In this document: in pieces, positions 31,866-42,841 of the stretch
How positions within the stretch are numbered: the first letter of the stretch is position 1
Layout: each line of letters opens with the position of its first letter
Translations under genes and position numbers: made by a program
NCBI GenBank assembly: GCA_039707655.1
Contig: CM077671.1
Span: 369,397,220-369,461,219, forward strand
Direction: 5' to 3'
Length of the DNA stretch: 64,000 nucleotides
Source: Elymus sibiricus
Taxonomy: Eukaryota; Streptophyta; Magnoliopsida; Poales; Poaceae
Notes under the pieces: generated by a model
Database searches by the model: none
What the model was told of the DNA's origin: nothing
Seen by the model: the letters and a program-made list of their open reading frames with translations, nothing else

Positions 31866-31904
31866 CATCAACCAGCTCGCCCGAGCCGCCGCCCACCCAA
31901 CGTT

Positions 31905-31910
31905 CACGTG
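31905..31910 (+). promoter_or_regulatory. G-box upstream of the gene at 32168
   Basis: TTCACGTGAC centred on CACGTG, about 145 bp upstream of the TATA box and only 40 bp from the end of the TIR element. G-boxes bind bZIP and bHLH factors in plants. Confidence 0.45.
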
Positions 31911-32052
31911 ACCGGGTCCATTCCCCACCACCCAGACCAGGCCACGGGCCCCACGCGGCAGTCTGATCGCTGCTTCCCCACCACCGACGTTACGTCTCCT
32001 CCCGCGGCCGCGCGCGACGCCGACATCCACGGATGATCAGCCGCCTGCCCGC

Positions 32053-32058
32053 TATAAA
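32053..32058 (+). promoter_or_regulatory. TATA box of the gene at 32168
   Basis: GCTATAAACC in a GC-rich promoter, 115 bp before the ATG at 32168. It lies downstream of the in-frame ATG at 32033, which therefore is unlikely to be used. Confidence 0.75.
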
Positions 32059-32167
32059 CCCTCCCGTGCAGCCCACGCCTCCGTCTGCCCACCCAGAAAA
32101 TCTCCGGCCCATCCCCAACTCCTCCCTAGTCCTCTGGGGAAGCGACGGATCGCCCGCTGTGCGCGCC

Positions 32168-32746
32168 ATGTCGTCGCTCGCCGTCGGCCGCGGGCTGGAG
32201 AGGGAGCTGTACTGGCTGGGGAGCCTCTTCACGGCCGCAGAGCTGGCCGCCGCCGACCTGCTGCTAAAGCTCGGCGGTGACGACGAGGAGGAGGCGACGG
32301 CGTCAGCGGACACGTCATCCTACTCGCGGCGCTTCCCGAGTTCCCGCCGCGAGGACCTCACCTTGGTTGACGAGGAGTCGAAGGAGGAGCGGGCTGTCAA
32401 GGACGCCGCCACGGCGTCTGCGGCCACGCCGTTCTCCTCGAGGTGGTCTGCGAGCTCGTGCTGCCAGGTCCCCGTGGAGGAGGAGGAGCCTCGGCTGATC
32501 TTCAAGGAGACGGCGCCGTCGCTGGGGTCGGTGGAGCTGGACAGGAGGGCGCGGAAGAGGTACCGCCTGCTGTCGGAGCTCTACGCCGCCACGAGGCCGG
32601 TGACATCATCCTCCGCCGCCGCGAAGAAGAGGATACGGAAGGCACGCGGCTCCAGCACCGTCGAGTCGTCGATGGACCGGGCGACGAGGAACGGCGAGGG
32701 ACTAGTAGTACGAGAACAGAAGGGCTTCTGTGTAATTACGCCGTGA
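32168..32746 (+). CDS. Small intronless plant protein of unknown function (paralogue of the gene at 6517)
   Basis: 192 codons, GC-rich, from ATG 32168 (GCGCCATGT, G at -3) to TGA 32744-32746. I chose this start because the TATA box at 32053 excludes the upstream ATG at 32033. The protein has an N-terminal box 'LFTAAELAAADLLLKLGG' at about residues 18-35, an acidic DDEEE stretch, a Ser/Glu-rich middle and a C-terminal box 'DRRARKRYRLLSELYAAT' at about 132-149 followed by a Lys/Arg-rich tail. The gene at 6517 has the equivalent boxes 'FTARELDAAEQLIHLSES' and 'VKRYRLIAEIYAAT'. No signal peptide or membrane segment. Its promoter is immediately downstream of a TIR transposon, and its 3' flank carries a mini-retroposon. 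Function unknown; nuclear localisation is possible from the basic tail. Confidence 0.8.
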   Translation: MSSLAVGRGLERELYWLGSLFTAAELAAADLLLKLGGDDEEEATASADTSSYSRRFPSSRREDLTLVDEESKEERAVKDAATASAATPFSSRWSASSCCQVPVEEEEPRLIFKETAPSLGSVELDRRARKRYRLLSELYAATRPVTSSSAAAKKRIRKARGSSTVESSMDRATRNGEGLVVREQKGFCVITP

Positions 32747-32769
32747 TACTAGCGTTGTTTCGCCTCTTC

Positions 32770-32819
32770 AGCTACCTAGTAACCACCGCTCAAAAAAAAA
32801 AAAAAAAGCTACCTAGTAA
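32770..32819 (+). repeat. Mini-retroposon: poly(A) insert with 13-bp target duplication
   Basis: AGCTACCTAGTAA occurs at 32770-32782 and 32807-32819. Between them are CCACCGCTC and a run of 15 A. It lies about 25 bp after the stop codon of the gene at 32168, probably inside its 3' UTR. The CTC-A(n) end matches that of the insert at 26786-26830. Confidence 0.8.
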
Positions 32820-33263
32820 TCTTATCGGGGAAGGAACTGAAAACGACAAAAGGAAAACACACTTGTACAGGACTTTGAAAATGAAGGTGGTCGCCGCCTG
32901 AAACTTTTGAATCTGAGCTTCCAAGATCAGGTCGCAAGCCTCCCCCAAGATTTCAATTTAAATAATTCTTCTCTTCTTCCACTTATTACTCTCTCCGTCC
33001 CTAGAGGGAGTACATGTAGGCAAACATCAGAATTTATTTTTGGACGTGCAAGGAATGAGCACCGACGATTTCATTTTGATGAGATGGGAGGACCCATGAA
33101 TATACATATAGATCTTGAGGAATACATATAGATGTTCATGTTAGTGTCACAAGTATGCTTGTCAATTTCATGCGTAACGGAGTAGCAGTGTTTGGAGGTG
33201 AACTGATCACAAAACCAAGTTTGTAGATGAATAGCTATTACATCATTGCATTTGTTAGCGTGC
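32820..33263. other. No feature recognised
   Basis: AT-rich flank between the small gene and the large CACTA element. 'CTCTCCGTCC' followed by CTAGAGGGAGTA near 32991 resembles a Stowaway-type MITE terminus, but I could not find the opposite end. Confidence 0.35.
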
Positions 33264-33266
33264 TAA

Positions 33267-33480
33267 CACTAGTAGAAAACAGGGCATCAGTCCCGGTTCC
33301 AGAGGGCCTTTAGTCCCGGTTCTGCAACCGGGACAAAACGATCGGGACTAATGCCCATCATTTTTAGTCCCGGTTGGCTTACGAACCGGGACTAAAGGAG
33401 CTCCACGTGACCGCCCTGGGGCGCCCAGGCAGGAGGACCTTTAGTCCCGGTTGGTAACACCAGCCGGGACTAAAAGGCAG
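33267..33480. repeat. CACTA left terminus and subterminal hairpins
   Basis: Terminal CACTAGTAGAAAACA followed by several TTTAGTCCCGGTT units in both orientations, for example 33365-33398 and 33440-33474. Same architecture as 345-735. Confidence 0.88.
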
Positions 33481-33804
33481 CCACGCGTCAGCACCTGCCA
33501 GGCGCTGGGGTTTTTTTTTTTTTTTGAAATGAGGGGTTTAGGGGTTTTCCTATTGTGTTTTCCCCTTTTATTTTTGTGTTTACCATTTTTATTTTACGCT
33601 TTTCATTCAACTCGACGCTAACTACTACATATAGCAATGAAGGAACCATTACACAACATCGTCATGATCAATATATAGAGAGAAGTGACCTCTCTTTCTC
33701 CGTGCTTGGTCGAACAATATGCAACAAGTTTTCGTAAATCTATTCGACGCTATTACATATAGTACACGTTCATGCATATATACAATATAACATCTCTTAC
33801 GATC

Positions 33805-36213
33805 CTAACGTCTATTACCAAAATCGCATTCGAGATCCTTATGGCATTCTCCGTCTTTAGGTATGACATGCTCAACAAAGAATCCCACCAATTCCTCTTG
33901 AATTGCTCGTACGCGATCAGTTGGTAGGAGTTCGTCCCACTTCTGCCAGATCTAATTTAAAGAAGGGGGTCAATAAAACTCAACACAATTGATGGTAATA
34001 AAATAAAAATGTGAATATTGTTTACGTACTTCAAATTGTTCTAAAGATATGCCCCGGCCCCGTTCAGAGGTCGAGTGACGAATGAACTCGCAAATGTAGT
34101 AATCACATAAATTAGTCCCGGGTGCTTGCCACAAGCACTTTACGAGAATAGAGTTCAATCAAAATGATAATCTAGCATGATAATTGTATTGAAACTAGAA
34201 TCAATGAGAGATGCGCGGTACTAGAGTAGTACTAACTTTGGGGTGTAAAAATTGCAGCTCTTTTTTCCAGCTGACACCCTTAACTTGTTTGGTGAACTTT
34301 TTCCAAACCCTGCCCGGCAAAGAAAATGATTACTTGATATCAGGAAATGAACGAAAGTTGCCGATATGGTGCGATAATGATTGAACTTACTTCTGAAGCA
34401 TTTGACTCAGGTCCGTCCACTCCTTAGGGTCTTTACGTCTCGAGTCCAAGACAGTTACTTTTTCCTCTTCAAGCTGAATGTCTAGCAGAATAAAGTGGAA
34501 ACTGCGCACGCATAACTCATTAATTGCACTTAACCTCGAGTAAGCGAAACAGAATGTGCACAAGATAGTAACACTCACTTGAAGTTGTAAGAAAATAGTA
34601 TTTGCCTTCTGGTTTGTTGTCCAAGTAACGCATCTAGCAAATTTTGCTCTGTATCAGCGGGAAAATCTTTTAACATACGTTCATTTACGAGATTTGGGTC
34701 AATGAACCCAATGTCATAGATTTGTAGTTGTTTGCATTCGAGGATCTTCATTCTGCATAATATAGTGTGAGGATAATTAATACATTCAATGAACGAGATG
34801 AGCTAGAGACTTAATTACAGAAAAATACTTACAGACAATAGGAACTGACGATAGTTTTGTCGAGCTCCTTTTGGTTGTATAAGTAAAAAAAATCTTCAAA
34901 TTCAACGAACAACACCTGGTCTCCATTGAAGAAATGCTCATTTTTTATTCCCACCAAGATATGGTTGGTCCCGTCCTTGCAGGCTTCCAAGTACCATTCA
35001 TGAAAATGTCGCATCCTCGTTGGTAGACCCTTGAGCTCCTCACGTGTGACGAGAGGCTTCCCGTGCTCGAATCTTAAGGATGGTACTACCTCAGCCATTT
35101 CAAACTGTACCGAATCGGGTAAGTAATCAGCAGCAGTGATAGCAAGACCAGTGGCCGCTTTCTCTGGATCATTAGCGATATCGGTAACCACCTTGAGCGG
35201 AGGGCACGATTGCAGTTCTTGTTCGCCGAGCTGGGGAATTGTTTTCCCACTTCTTGCGCCACTTCTACTTAAGCTTCCCGACCGCCTCGCTTTATCATGT
35301 GTCTTTTGAATACATCGGTCATAGTTTGATTGTGGCGGAGGCGGTGGTGGTCGCCTAAGGGCCTCCAGAGTTCACTTCGCTTTCACCGGATCTATTTTCT
35401 CCTCTTGAGGTGGGCGTTTCGGTGCAAGCTGACGTTTCACTTCGGCATCCACGATCTCGTCGAGTTTCTCCTCAGACCTCTCGTAGGGTAACTTGGGAAG
35501 AGCCTTGAGGCTTGGGCCGTATCTGAATCTCCTCTATTTCGTACTGCTGCTAGCAACCGGAGCGGCGGCGGCTCTCTTCAGATGTTGCTGAAGCGGCGGA
35601 GGAGGCGGAGTCCGATGATGCAGCAGAGACAGCTGAGGCGGAGGCGGATTCTGCTGAGGGGCCTCCTCCGTCGGAGTCCGCTGAGGCGACGGAGACGGCT
35701 GACGCGCCGGAGACGACTCAGGCAGCGGAGACGGCTGACGCACCGGAGACGACTCAGGCACCGGGGCCTCCTCCGGCTGAGTCTGCTGAGGCGGCGTTCG
35801 GTATGGAAGCACGATGTGTTCCTTTCTCCATAGACAGGTAGTCCTTAAGGCATATCGAAGAAGAATCTCCCCTTCACCTGTAGCGTACTCAAGCTCCAGC
35901 CCATCAAATCCATCCATTATTTCATCCACCCCGACAATAGCAAAGCCAGCTGGAACCGGAGTGCAATGGAAAGTTGCATCAGGTCGAGGAGGTAAGACAT
36001 AGCCGACCGCCGCCTTCAAGGTCAGGTTATGGCATTTCGCCATTAGCACACAATGTTCATTATTCGTGATACCATCCACGGGGTAGCGAGGAGCCGTGCT
36101 ATCAGGATGAACGAGCTTCGTGGAAGCCACGCTGCTTCTCCGCTGAGATGGTGGGGTAGCATCGTGGGTAGTCTCCAATGAAGGATCTTCGTGCCGCTGA
36201 GATGGTTGGCCGG
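33805..36213 (-). pseudogene. CACTA ORF2-type gene, 3' part: DUF8039-like and Ulp1-protease-like regions
   Basis: Continues the reading frame broken by E3 at 36213. The first exon segment (36213 to about 34842) has a Pro/Ser-rich stretch and a DUF8039-like region ('NLTLKAAVGYVLPPRPDATF', 'VPAGFAIVGVDEI'). Then come 'MAEVVPSLRFEHGKPLV' and five short exons (about 34581-34753, 34393-34503, 34239-34312, 34030-34140, 33805-33955) forming a Ulp1/C48-like fold: His in 'FHFILLDI', Asp in 'VTVLDSRRKDP', Cys in 'NLCDYYICEFI'. Stop is TAG 33805-33807. Nonsense codons at 35534-35536 (TAG) and 35372-35374 (TGA, likely from TGG) mark decay. Such SUMO-protease-like domains occur in plant CACTA and MULE proteins; whether they cleave SUMO is unproven. 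Confidence 0.75.
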
Positions 36214-36694
36214 TGTCGGTGTCAAAACCGGCGGATCTCTGGTAGGGGGTCCCGAGCTGTGAGTCTTGGATCGATGGTAACAAGGGGACTAAGGAGACGA
36301 TGTTTACCCAGGTTCGGGCCCTCCTATGGAGGTAAAACCCTACGTCCTGCTCGATTATATTGATGGTATGAAGGTTACAGAGTTGATCTACCTCAAGATC
36401 GACTAGCTAAAACCCTAGATGAGTTTCTCTGTCCTACAATCTAAAACCCTCCCGGTTTATATAGACACCGGGGGGTACCTAGGGTTTACACATGACAAGA
36501 CTCCTGCCGAGAATGGAGACGTCGATTCCCTCATCTTGACTTGGAGTGCACGATGCGCCTTCGGGACTTCCTTCTAGAACACAAGGTCTCGATGTATCCG
36601 GCCCTTCCCGCGACAGTCAGAGTGCGGCCCACCAAGCCGGCCTATTGAGAGACAGTCCAGCAGCCCGAGGACCCCTTAGTCCAGGACTCCCTCA
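36214..36694 (-). repeat. E3 3' LTR
   Basis: 481 bp; on minus begins TGAGGGAGTCC and ends CACCGACA. TATA motif CTATATAA at 36457-36464 (complement). Differs at nine sites from the other LTR, 4 transitions and 5 transversions. Confidence 0.93.
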
Positions 36695-36709
36695 GTAGCC
36701 CCCGAACTA
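36695..36709 (-). other. E3 polypurine tract
   Basis: On minus TAGTTCGGGGGCTAC immediately before the 3' LTR. Shares the TCGGGGGCTA core with E1. Confidence 0.75.
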
Positions 36710-37138
36710 GCCCCCAACGCCAAGGGTCTTAGCTTTGGCAGCTCCGCTTGATCAGAGTCTTCGGCTTGCGGGGTGAGTTCTTCTTCCCATTAAAGATCGG
36801 CTGATACTTGTCCGGTTTCCGATCACACGATAGCCCGAACACCATGAGTTGTTCAGTCCCGAAGGCCAAACGTCAAAGTGTAAACAATGTTTTTTCTGAC
36901 AACCTTTCTGACGAAGGGTCGTGGCCTACCACGACCGCTGAACCAGTTATGAAAACTTGATTCGCGGTTCGAGGCCGTTTTTACATTAGCACGACTCATC
37001 AATGTATAGATCGTGCTCCGTTTCACACGGGATATGATTAGCATCCCAAGTTCCTTTTGCGCGTGCATAACGGTACACACGTCTTGGGAAGCGGAGAGAT
37101 TTGCGGCGCAGTAAAGGGAGGTTAATCGGTGTTACGCC
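36710..37138. other. E3 internal non-coding segment
   Basis: About 430 bp between polypurine tract and antisense-gene promoter, the same position and size as 12350-12763 in E1. No ORF of note. Confidence 0.5.
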
Positions 37139-37148
37139 CCATAAAAAG
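37139..37148 (+). promoter_or_regulatory. TATA box of the E3 antisense gene
   Basis: CCATAAAAAG about 120 bp before the ATG at 37264; equivalent in place to those of E1 and E2. Confidence 0.6.
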
Positions 37149-37263
37149 GGTAAAACCCCAAGGCTTATTCACGCCTCCCATTCGCATCCTCTGCTTTCCC
37201 AATTTTCCCAAGCTCCGAGAGCCCAGATCTAGTTCTTCCTCAACTTCCCCTCCAAGCCTAGCC

Positions 37264-40240
37264 ATGGCGGGTTCGGGCTCTATGGGCAAGTGGGAGGCCT
37301 CCACGGTCACCGACAAGGATATCCGGGAGCTAAAGCTCGTCGGCTACCTCCCCGCCAACGTCTTCCACCGCGCTCCAGAAGCGAACCAAGTCGTCCCCAC
37401 CCCTAAGCCAGGCGAAAGGGTGGTATTCGTCCCCCATTTCATCCGGGGACTGAGCTTCCCGCTCCACCCCTTCGTCAGGGGCCTCATGTTCTTCTATGGG
37501 TTGGACTTCCATGATCTTCCCCCAAACTCCTTTATGCATATTTCAGCTTTCATCATTCTTTGCGAAGCCTTCCTGCGGGTCGAGCCGCACTTCTGCCTGT
37601 GGCTCAAGGTTTTCAATGTCAAGCCGAAGACTGTCGCGGGCGAGCACGCAGACTTCGGGTTGTGGTGCGTGAGGACGAGCCTACCGTGCGCCAGCTCTTC
37701 CGCACTACCTCCGAGAAGTTGTGGAAGGCATTATTCAAGCCTCGGAAAAGCTGGCCGGCCAAGGAAGAGGATTCGGGCCTAAGCACCGATAACCCACCTA
37801 CCCAGGTACGGTATAATTTTAATCCATTGACTCTGTTTCTTTGACAAAAAGACTGAACGCCTTCCCCCTCATTTTCGCAGAAATGGTTGAGTAAAACCGC
37901 GAGAGTTAACTGTCCCGCACCACAACCCGAAGACCCTAGGTCGGAGTTGTTGACGGCGATGCTCGTCGTGGCGCCGTACTCGGCGCCCGAGAAGAAGGAG
38001 AAGAAGAAGAAAGCCAGAGAAGGTCTCCGCATAAAGGACCAGCCGGACGCCATGTCCGAGGAAACCCATGCCTCCTCTAGCCATGAGGAAGAGCATGAGG
38101 ACGGGGGGGAAGGTGTCCCCCCCCCCCCTCACAAGAAAGAGGGCGGCGTCGCCGGACGCCGCGGAGGATGTACCTCCTCCTGCCCTGAAGAGGGCGTGTC
38201 GGCCGAGGTTAATCCTGGCCGACGACAACTCGGACTCTGATGCAGAGTCCGAGGACTTTGAGAAGGTTCCCCAAAGGAACATGAGGGTCAAGCCCCTAGC
38301 TCAAAGGTATGAATCCGAAGACTCCCTGGGTTATTTATGCAAAGTTTTCAATGTTTTAAATGCAAGAACGTCTTTTAATTTGAAGCCCACCGCGCGTTCT
38401 CCCTACTGACCAAATATCGGATGGGGAGTCTCCGCCCGCCGAGCTAGCGGAGAGTGGGACCGCGTCACACCCCACACCTCCCGGGGCCGCGAAGGATGCC
38501 GCGGAGGTGTCATCCCGCCAGGCTCCTTTGGAGCCAAACACAGGCGGTGTGGGTGACCACGCCATGGCCGAGGTCGATGCCTCGGCCGCTGAAGACCAGG
38601 GGGAGAAAACTCCCCTGGCCGCTGAGGAGGAAGGGCGGAGGGATGTCCAGTCCCCTCCGAGGACATCTCCGGAGCATGCTGTGCCTCCGGAGCTACCGAC
38701 TCAGTCCCCGATCAGAGATTGGGCTGGCCGGTCACCACCGGTGCCACCGATGACTGGGTGGCCGCTCATGGAGGAGGTTCTATCAAGCGCCCCCATCTCC
38801 GAGGATCACCGCACTCTTATGGGTGCGGTTTTGCAAGGCATTCAGTCCGTCGATAGCGGGCTGAAAGAGGCCTTCCATGGTCTCTTGACGGGCTTCAAGG
38901 TGAGTCACGTAATACCCTTTTCCCGAACTATCTTTAATTTTATTAAGTTTATGCTATCTTTATATATGTAGTAGCCCCCGAGCCCCGGGTGGTTTTGTAA
39001 AAACGCACCCGGGGGTCAAATACTCAGGAGTGACCAATGATGCGCAAGGCACCATTAGTCCCACAATGTTCTAAAAAGCCCTTAAGAGGACCGAGCATAG
39101 GGTCATATCCTTGACGGTTCGGGGGTTGGAACGCACATAACCGGATGTATGTTTTCTTTGTAGGCCTCGTCCTCGGCGGCGGCCGTTAATGCCGCTGAGC
39201 TTACCGAGCTAAATCGGAAGCTCAAGATCTCCGAAGAGGAGCTTGATAGCCTGAACAAGAGGTTCGACGAGGCACAAGGTAAGCCGAATTGTAACATCCG
39301 GGCTGTAGATTGTTAGTGATCCGCACTGGTAACCCAGTGTAATTATTTATTTATTGCTTACACAACTTCAGCTGCGGAGGTTGAAAAACTCAAGGCCGAG
39401 CTCAAAAAGATGAAGCAAGAGGCCGCAGATGAGAAGGCGGCCGCCGAACAGGCAGCAGCCGCACTCTCCACTTTGAAAGCTGCGAGTGCTAAGCAGGACG
39501 CCCGGGTGGAGGAGGTGCAGCAGCAGCTCAAGGACGCCAGCGCAAAGTGCGAGGCCCTTGAGCAGAAAGGCAAAGAGCAAGCCACCGAGCTATGCGCGCT
39601 GAAATCCAAGCTTCAAAAGGAGCGGGTGGACAGGCGGTCCTTTGAAGAGGAGGTTCGCCAAGTCCGGGCTGTCACAGATGGTAAGCCGTATTCACTACAA
39701 TGCGCCTTTGATGGTAGCAGGTTTGCTTTGCTCACCCAGGTGTGGCGTTCCTCAGGCGTTTGTGCGGATCTCCAGAAGAGTGCAGCGGACGCGAACAAGT
39801 TCTATGCTTCGCGGGGGGAGGATGATGAGGCTCGGCTATTCTGGGCATAGTTTGAGTCCCCCGAGCGCTCTCCTCTTCTGATCGAGCAGATGAAGCAACT
39901 GATGGAGCTGCACAGGATGGCGGAGCCGGCCATGACGGATCTCTGCATCCGGCTGTGGCCTGAAGAGCCGTTGCCGAGCAGCTATTTCGGCGTGGTGCAG
40001 AAACTGTGTGATGCTGCGCCTCGGATTGACGCGCTAAAACGTTCTACATGCATCGAGGGAGCTTGAATGACCTTTGCAAAGACCATGGTGCACTGGCCGA
40101 AGCTCAAGCCGAGCGAGATGGCCACCGCACCTCCGCCCCCTGGAAAGGAGCATAGGCGCCCCGAGCTATACTTCTCCGCAGTGATGGAGGGTGCTCGAGC
40201 GATAGAGGCCCAATGCTCGAAGGATGTTCTTTATGAATGA
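37264..40240 (+). pseudogene. E3 antisense accessory gene (Transposase_28-like plus coiled coils), decayed
   Basis: Starts at ATG 37264 (GCCATGG). Exon 1 (to 37805) has 'FPLHPFVRGLMFFYGLDFHD' and 'ILCEAFLRVEPHFCLWLKVF', the same domain as in E1 and E2; a deletion and frameshift near 37650 remove its C-terminal part. Later exons: 37881-38306 (frameshift at a long C run near 38118), about 38400-38899, 39164-39278, 39372-39680, 39740 onward, with GT-AG sites. The last three are Ala/Glu/Lys heptad coiled coil. TAG at 39848-39850 and a TGA near 40065 interrupt the final exon, whose homology continues to about 40240. Relation to the E1 gene: same plan but much diverged, so it is an old shared component. 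Confidence 0.75.
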
Positions 40241-41480
40241 GCGCGTTGTAATATGTCCGAAGACTTTTAACGCTTTATAATTAAAGTTGCATGGTTTATC
40301 ATGTCTTATAAGTCTGTAGTGTTTATTTTGACTCCCATGTGGCCGTTTTATCTGAAAGTTGCGAGTCGTCGGCTTAAGCCCCCACGTAGATACTACGCGA
40401 GCTGTTTCTGCCTCCGCACTGTGACCCTTACCCGAGGTATCGGTGCCCGAAGGCGGTAGTGCGAGGGGGACAAGGCAATCGGACTATGATGCTTTATCGC
40501 TTTCACTTAGCCGTAGGAGCGTTAAAAAAATGCGGGGGCTGATGACCAGCCCCTAGTGTTTTGTGATGTGCGGATGTACCGGGGCCGAAGCCAGCATCAC
40601 ATGGTTTGTATGAGTACAAAACCCATCGTATAACACGGAATAACCTCTATCGGTTTTTTAGTATGACACTTATGCTCGGATTTGCAGACCGGTTCTCGCT
40701 TACTATGACGGTCAGTTTTCGGCTTTCTCCCCTGAGGTGCTTGACCAGACGAACTGGAAACACAATCGCAGTGGTTCTCCCTTTGCCCCTTTAGCAGAAC
40801 GAGTGGAACGTGAGGGGGCAAGCACAGGAGCCGGGCAACCCAACTATTGACCCAAGACATAGTTCGGATCCGATGCATATAAAGCAAAATCCAAGATGCC
40901 GAACACACGACCAGTTGTGTCGGGGTGATGCTCAGGGCGATATTTTAAATTCAAGCCCCTGGTCTATTAGCCGGTTGCATCGTAATGTATACCGAACAGT
41001 TGCGCGAGAGGCGTTGACAAGAACAGAGTATGTACCATAAAACACAGCGGAGGGGCCATGTATAATGGTCTTTTATTTGCTCGATAATTCTTATAACTCA
41101 AATTGCCGAAGCAACTGTTTACAGGTATTTTGAAGATAAAACATAGAATTTACAGAGGAGAGGTTGTACCAGGGGTCTTCGATTGGTGGCTTGACGTCCT
41201 CGATGTGCCCTGTCGTCAGTCTGCTCCTGTGCCTCCTAGGGTGTTGCATTTCCTTTAAGGGTGGTGCTGTCGTCGAGCGGACCTTGGGAAGAAGGTCTTG
41301 AGAAGTCGCCGAAGTATGGATGAGCTTCCGAGGACGTGTACTGGTAATGGTTCGGTCCAGCCGAACACTTACCTTTTAATGGTTGTTCCCCACTGCTGCC
41401 CATGGAATCTTGAGTGCGAAGTTGTGCCTTCTTGGCACGTGTTTGACGGTCATTAGGGCTGTGCAATGGGGAGCGTGTCC
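40241..41480. other. E3 internal non-coding region in place of pol
   Basis: Lies between the end of protease (41481) and the end of the antisense gene, exactly where pol and the tandem array stand in E1 and E2. I find no reverse transcriptase or integrase motif in any frame, and only short frames. This is the basis for calling E3 non-autonomous. Confidence 0.65.
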
Positions 41481-42841
41481 CTATTTCTGGGGAGAAGAAG
41501 ATTCTGGGAGTTCGGATTGAAACCGAGCTCGTTTGTTAACCTTGCGTGCCTTTATGGCAGATTTCGGTGTTTGCCGATCGTCCTCGTAATGGAATTCGGC
41601 CGCCAGGGCCAATGCATGTTCCTCAGTTCGGAGGGAACGCTCTGTGTTGCCGTTGACAGTGATGACCCCCTTGGGCCCGGGCATCTTGAGCTTGAGGCAT
41701 GCGTAGTGTGGGACGGCGTTAAAGCGAGCGAACGCTGTACGGCCTAGCAGGGCGTGATAACCGCTGCGGAAAGGTAAGATGTCAAAGATCAAGTCCTCGC
41801 CACGGAAGTTATCGGGCGAACCGAACACCACTTCCAGGCTCACAGAGCCCGTGCACCGGGCTTCGACGCATGGGATCACTCCTTTAAAGGTAGTGTTGCT
41901 AGGTTTGATCCTTGATGGATCTATACCCATCTTTTTCACCGTATCTGAGTAAATCAAATTGAGGCTACTTCCTCCGTCCATTAGGACTTTAGTGAGGTGA
42001 TACCCATCAATAATGGGATCTAGGATGAGGGCAGCTGATCCCCCATGACGGATACTGGTCGGATGGTCTCGTCGATCGAAGGTGATCGGGTACGCCGACC
42101 ATGGGTTATACTTCGGGGCTACGGGCTCTACGGCGTAGACCTCTCGAAGGGCGCGCTTCTTCTCCTTTTTGGGTATGTGAATGGCGTATATCATGTTCAT
42201 AGTTTTTACCTCTGGAGGGAACTGCTTCTGTCCACCATTGATCGGACCGCGGGGCTCATCATCGTCCTTACTGCGTGGGCCCTTGCCTTGCTCCTCGGAT
42301 GCGAGTTTGCCCGCTTGTTTGAACACACAACAGTTACGGTTGGTGTGGTTGGCGGGCTTGTCTGGAGTGCCATGGATCTGGCAAGGCCTCTCCATGATTT
42401 TGTCCAGCGGGGTGGGTCCATCACGATTGCCTTTAGGATGCTTCTTCCGCTGCCCAGATCGAGGGTTGCGGAAGCCGGCGTTGACGGCCGTGTCATCGGA
42501 GTCACTAGTGCTGTGCCGGCGTTTATTTTTGTTTTGTCGTGGTTTCCCGTTTCCATCCCGAGCTTCGGAGGTGCCGGGGTCTTCGGGGTTGTGGCTTCGT
42601 CTCGCTAGCCAGTTATCCTTGCCCGCGCAAAAGCGGGTCATGAGTGATGTAAGGGCGGACATGGTCCTAGGTTTATCCTGACTGAGCTGGCGAGCCAGCC
42701 ATTCGTCCCGAATATTGTGCCTAAAAGAGGCTATAGCCTCGGCATCTGGGTAATCGATGATCTGGTTTTTCTTGGTCAAGAACCGATTCCAGAATTGTCG
42801 AGCGGACTCTCCTGCCTTTTGGACGACGTTGCTTAGGTCGG
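41481..42841 (-). pseudogene. gag: E3 gag-protease, 3' part
   Basis: Continues the gag frame interrupted by E2 at 42841/42842. It starts in the capsid-like region ('FWNRFLTKKNQIIDYPDAEA'), passes a basic linker and a Cys/His segment ('PCQIHGTPDKPANHTNRNCC'), and reaches the protease motif 'VLMDGGSSLNLIYSDTVKKM'. It ends at TAG 41481-41483 preceded by AAA, the same AAA-TAG-G context as E1 and E2 at the protease end. No pol follows. Confidence 0.85.

Noticed and set aside
32033..32167. Upstream in-frame ATG at 32033 as start of the small gene
   Set aside because: It lies upstream of the TATA box at 32053, so it should not be in the mRNA.
40241..41480. A hidden pol remnant in E3
   Set aside because: No YMDD, DDE or HHCC motif in any frame; only short unrelated frames were found.
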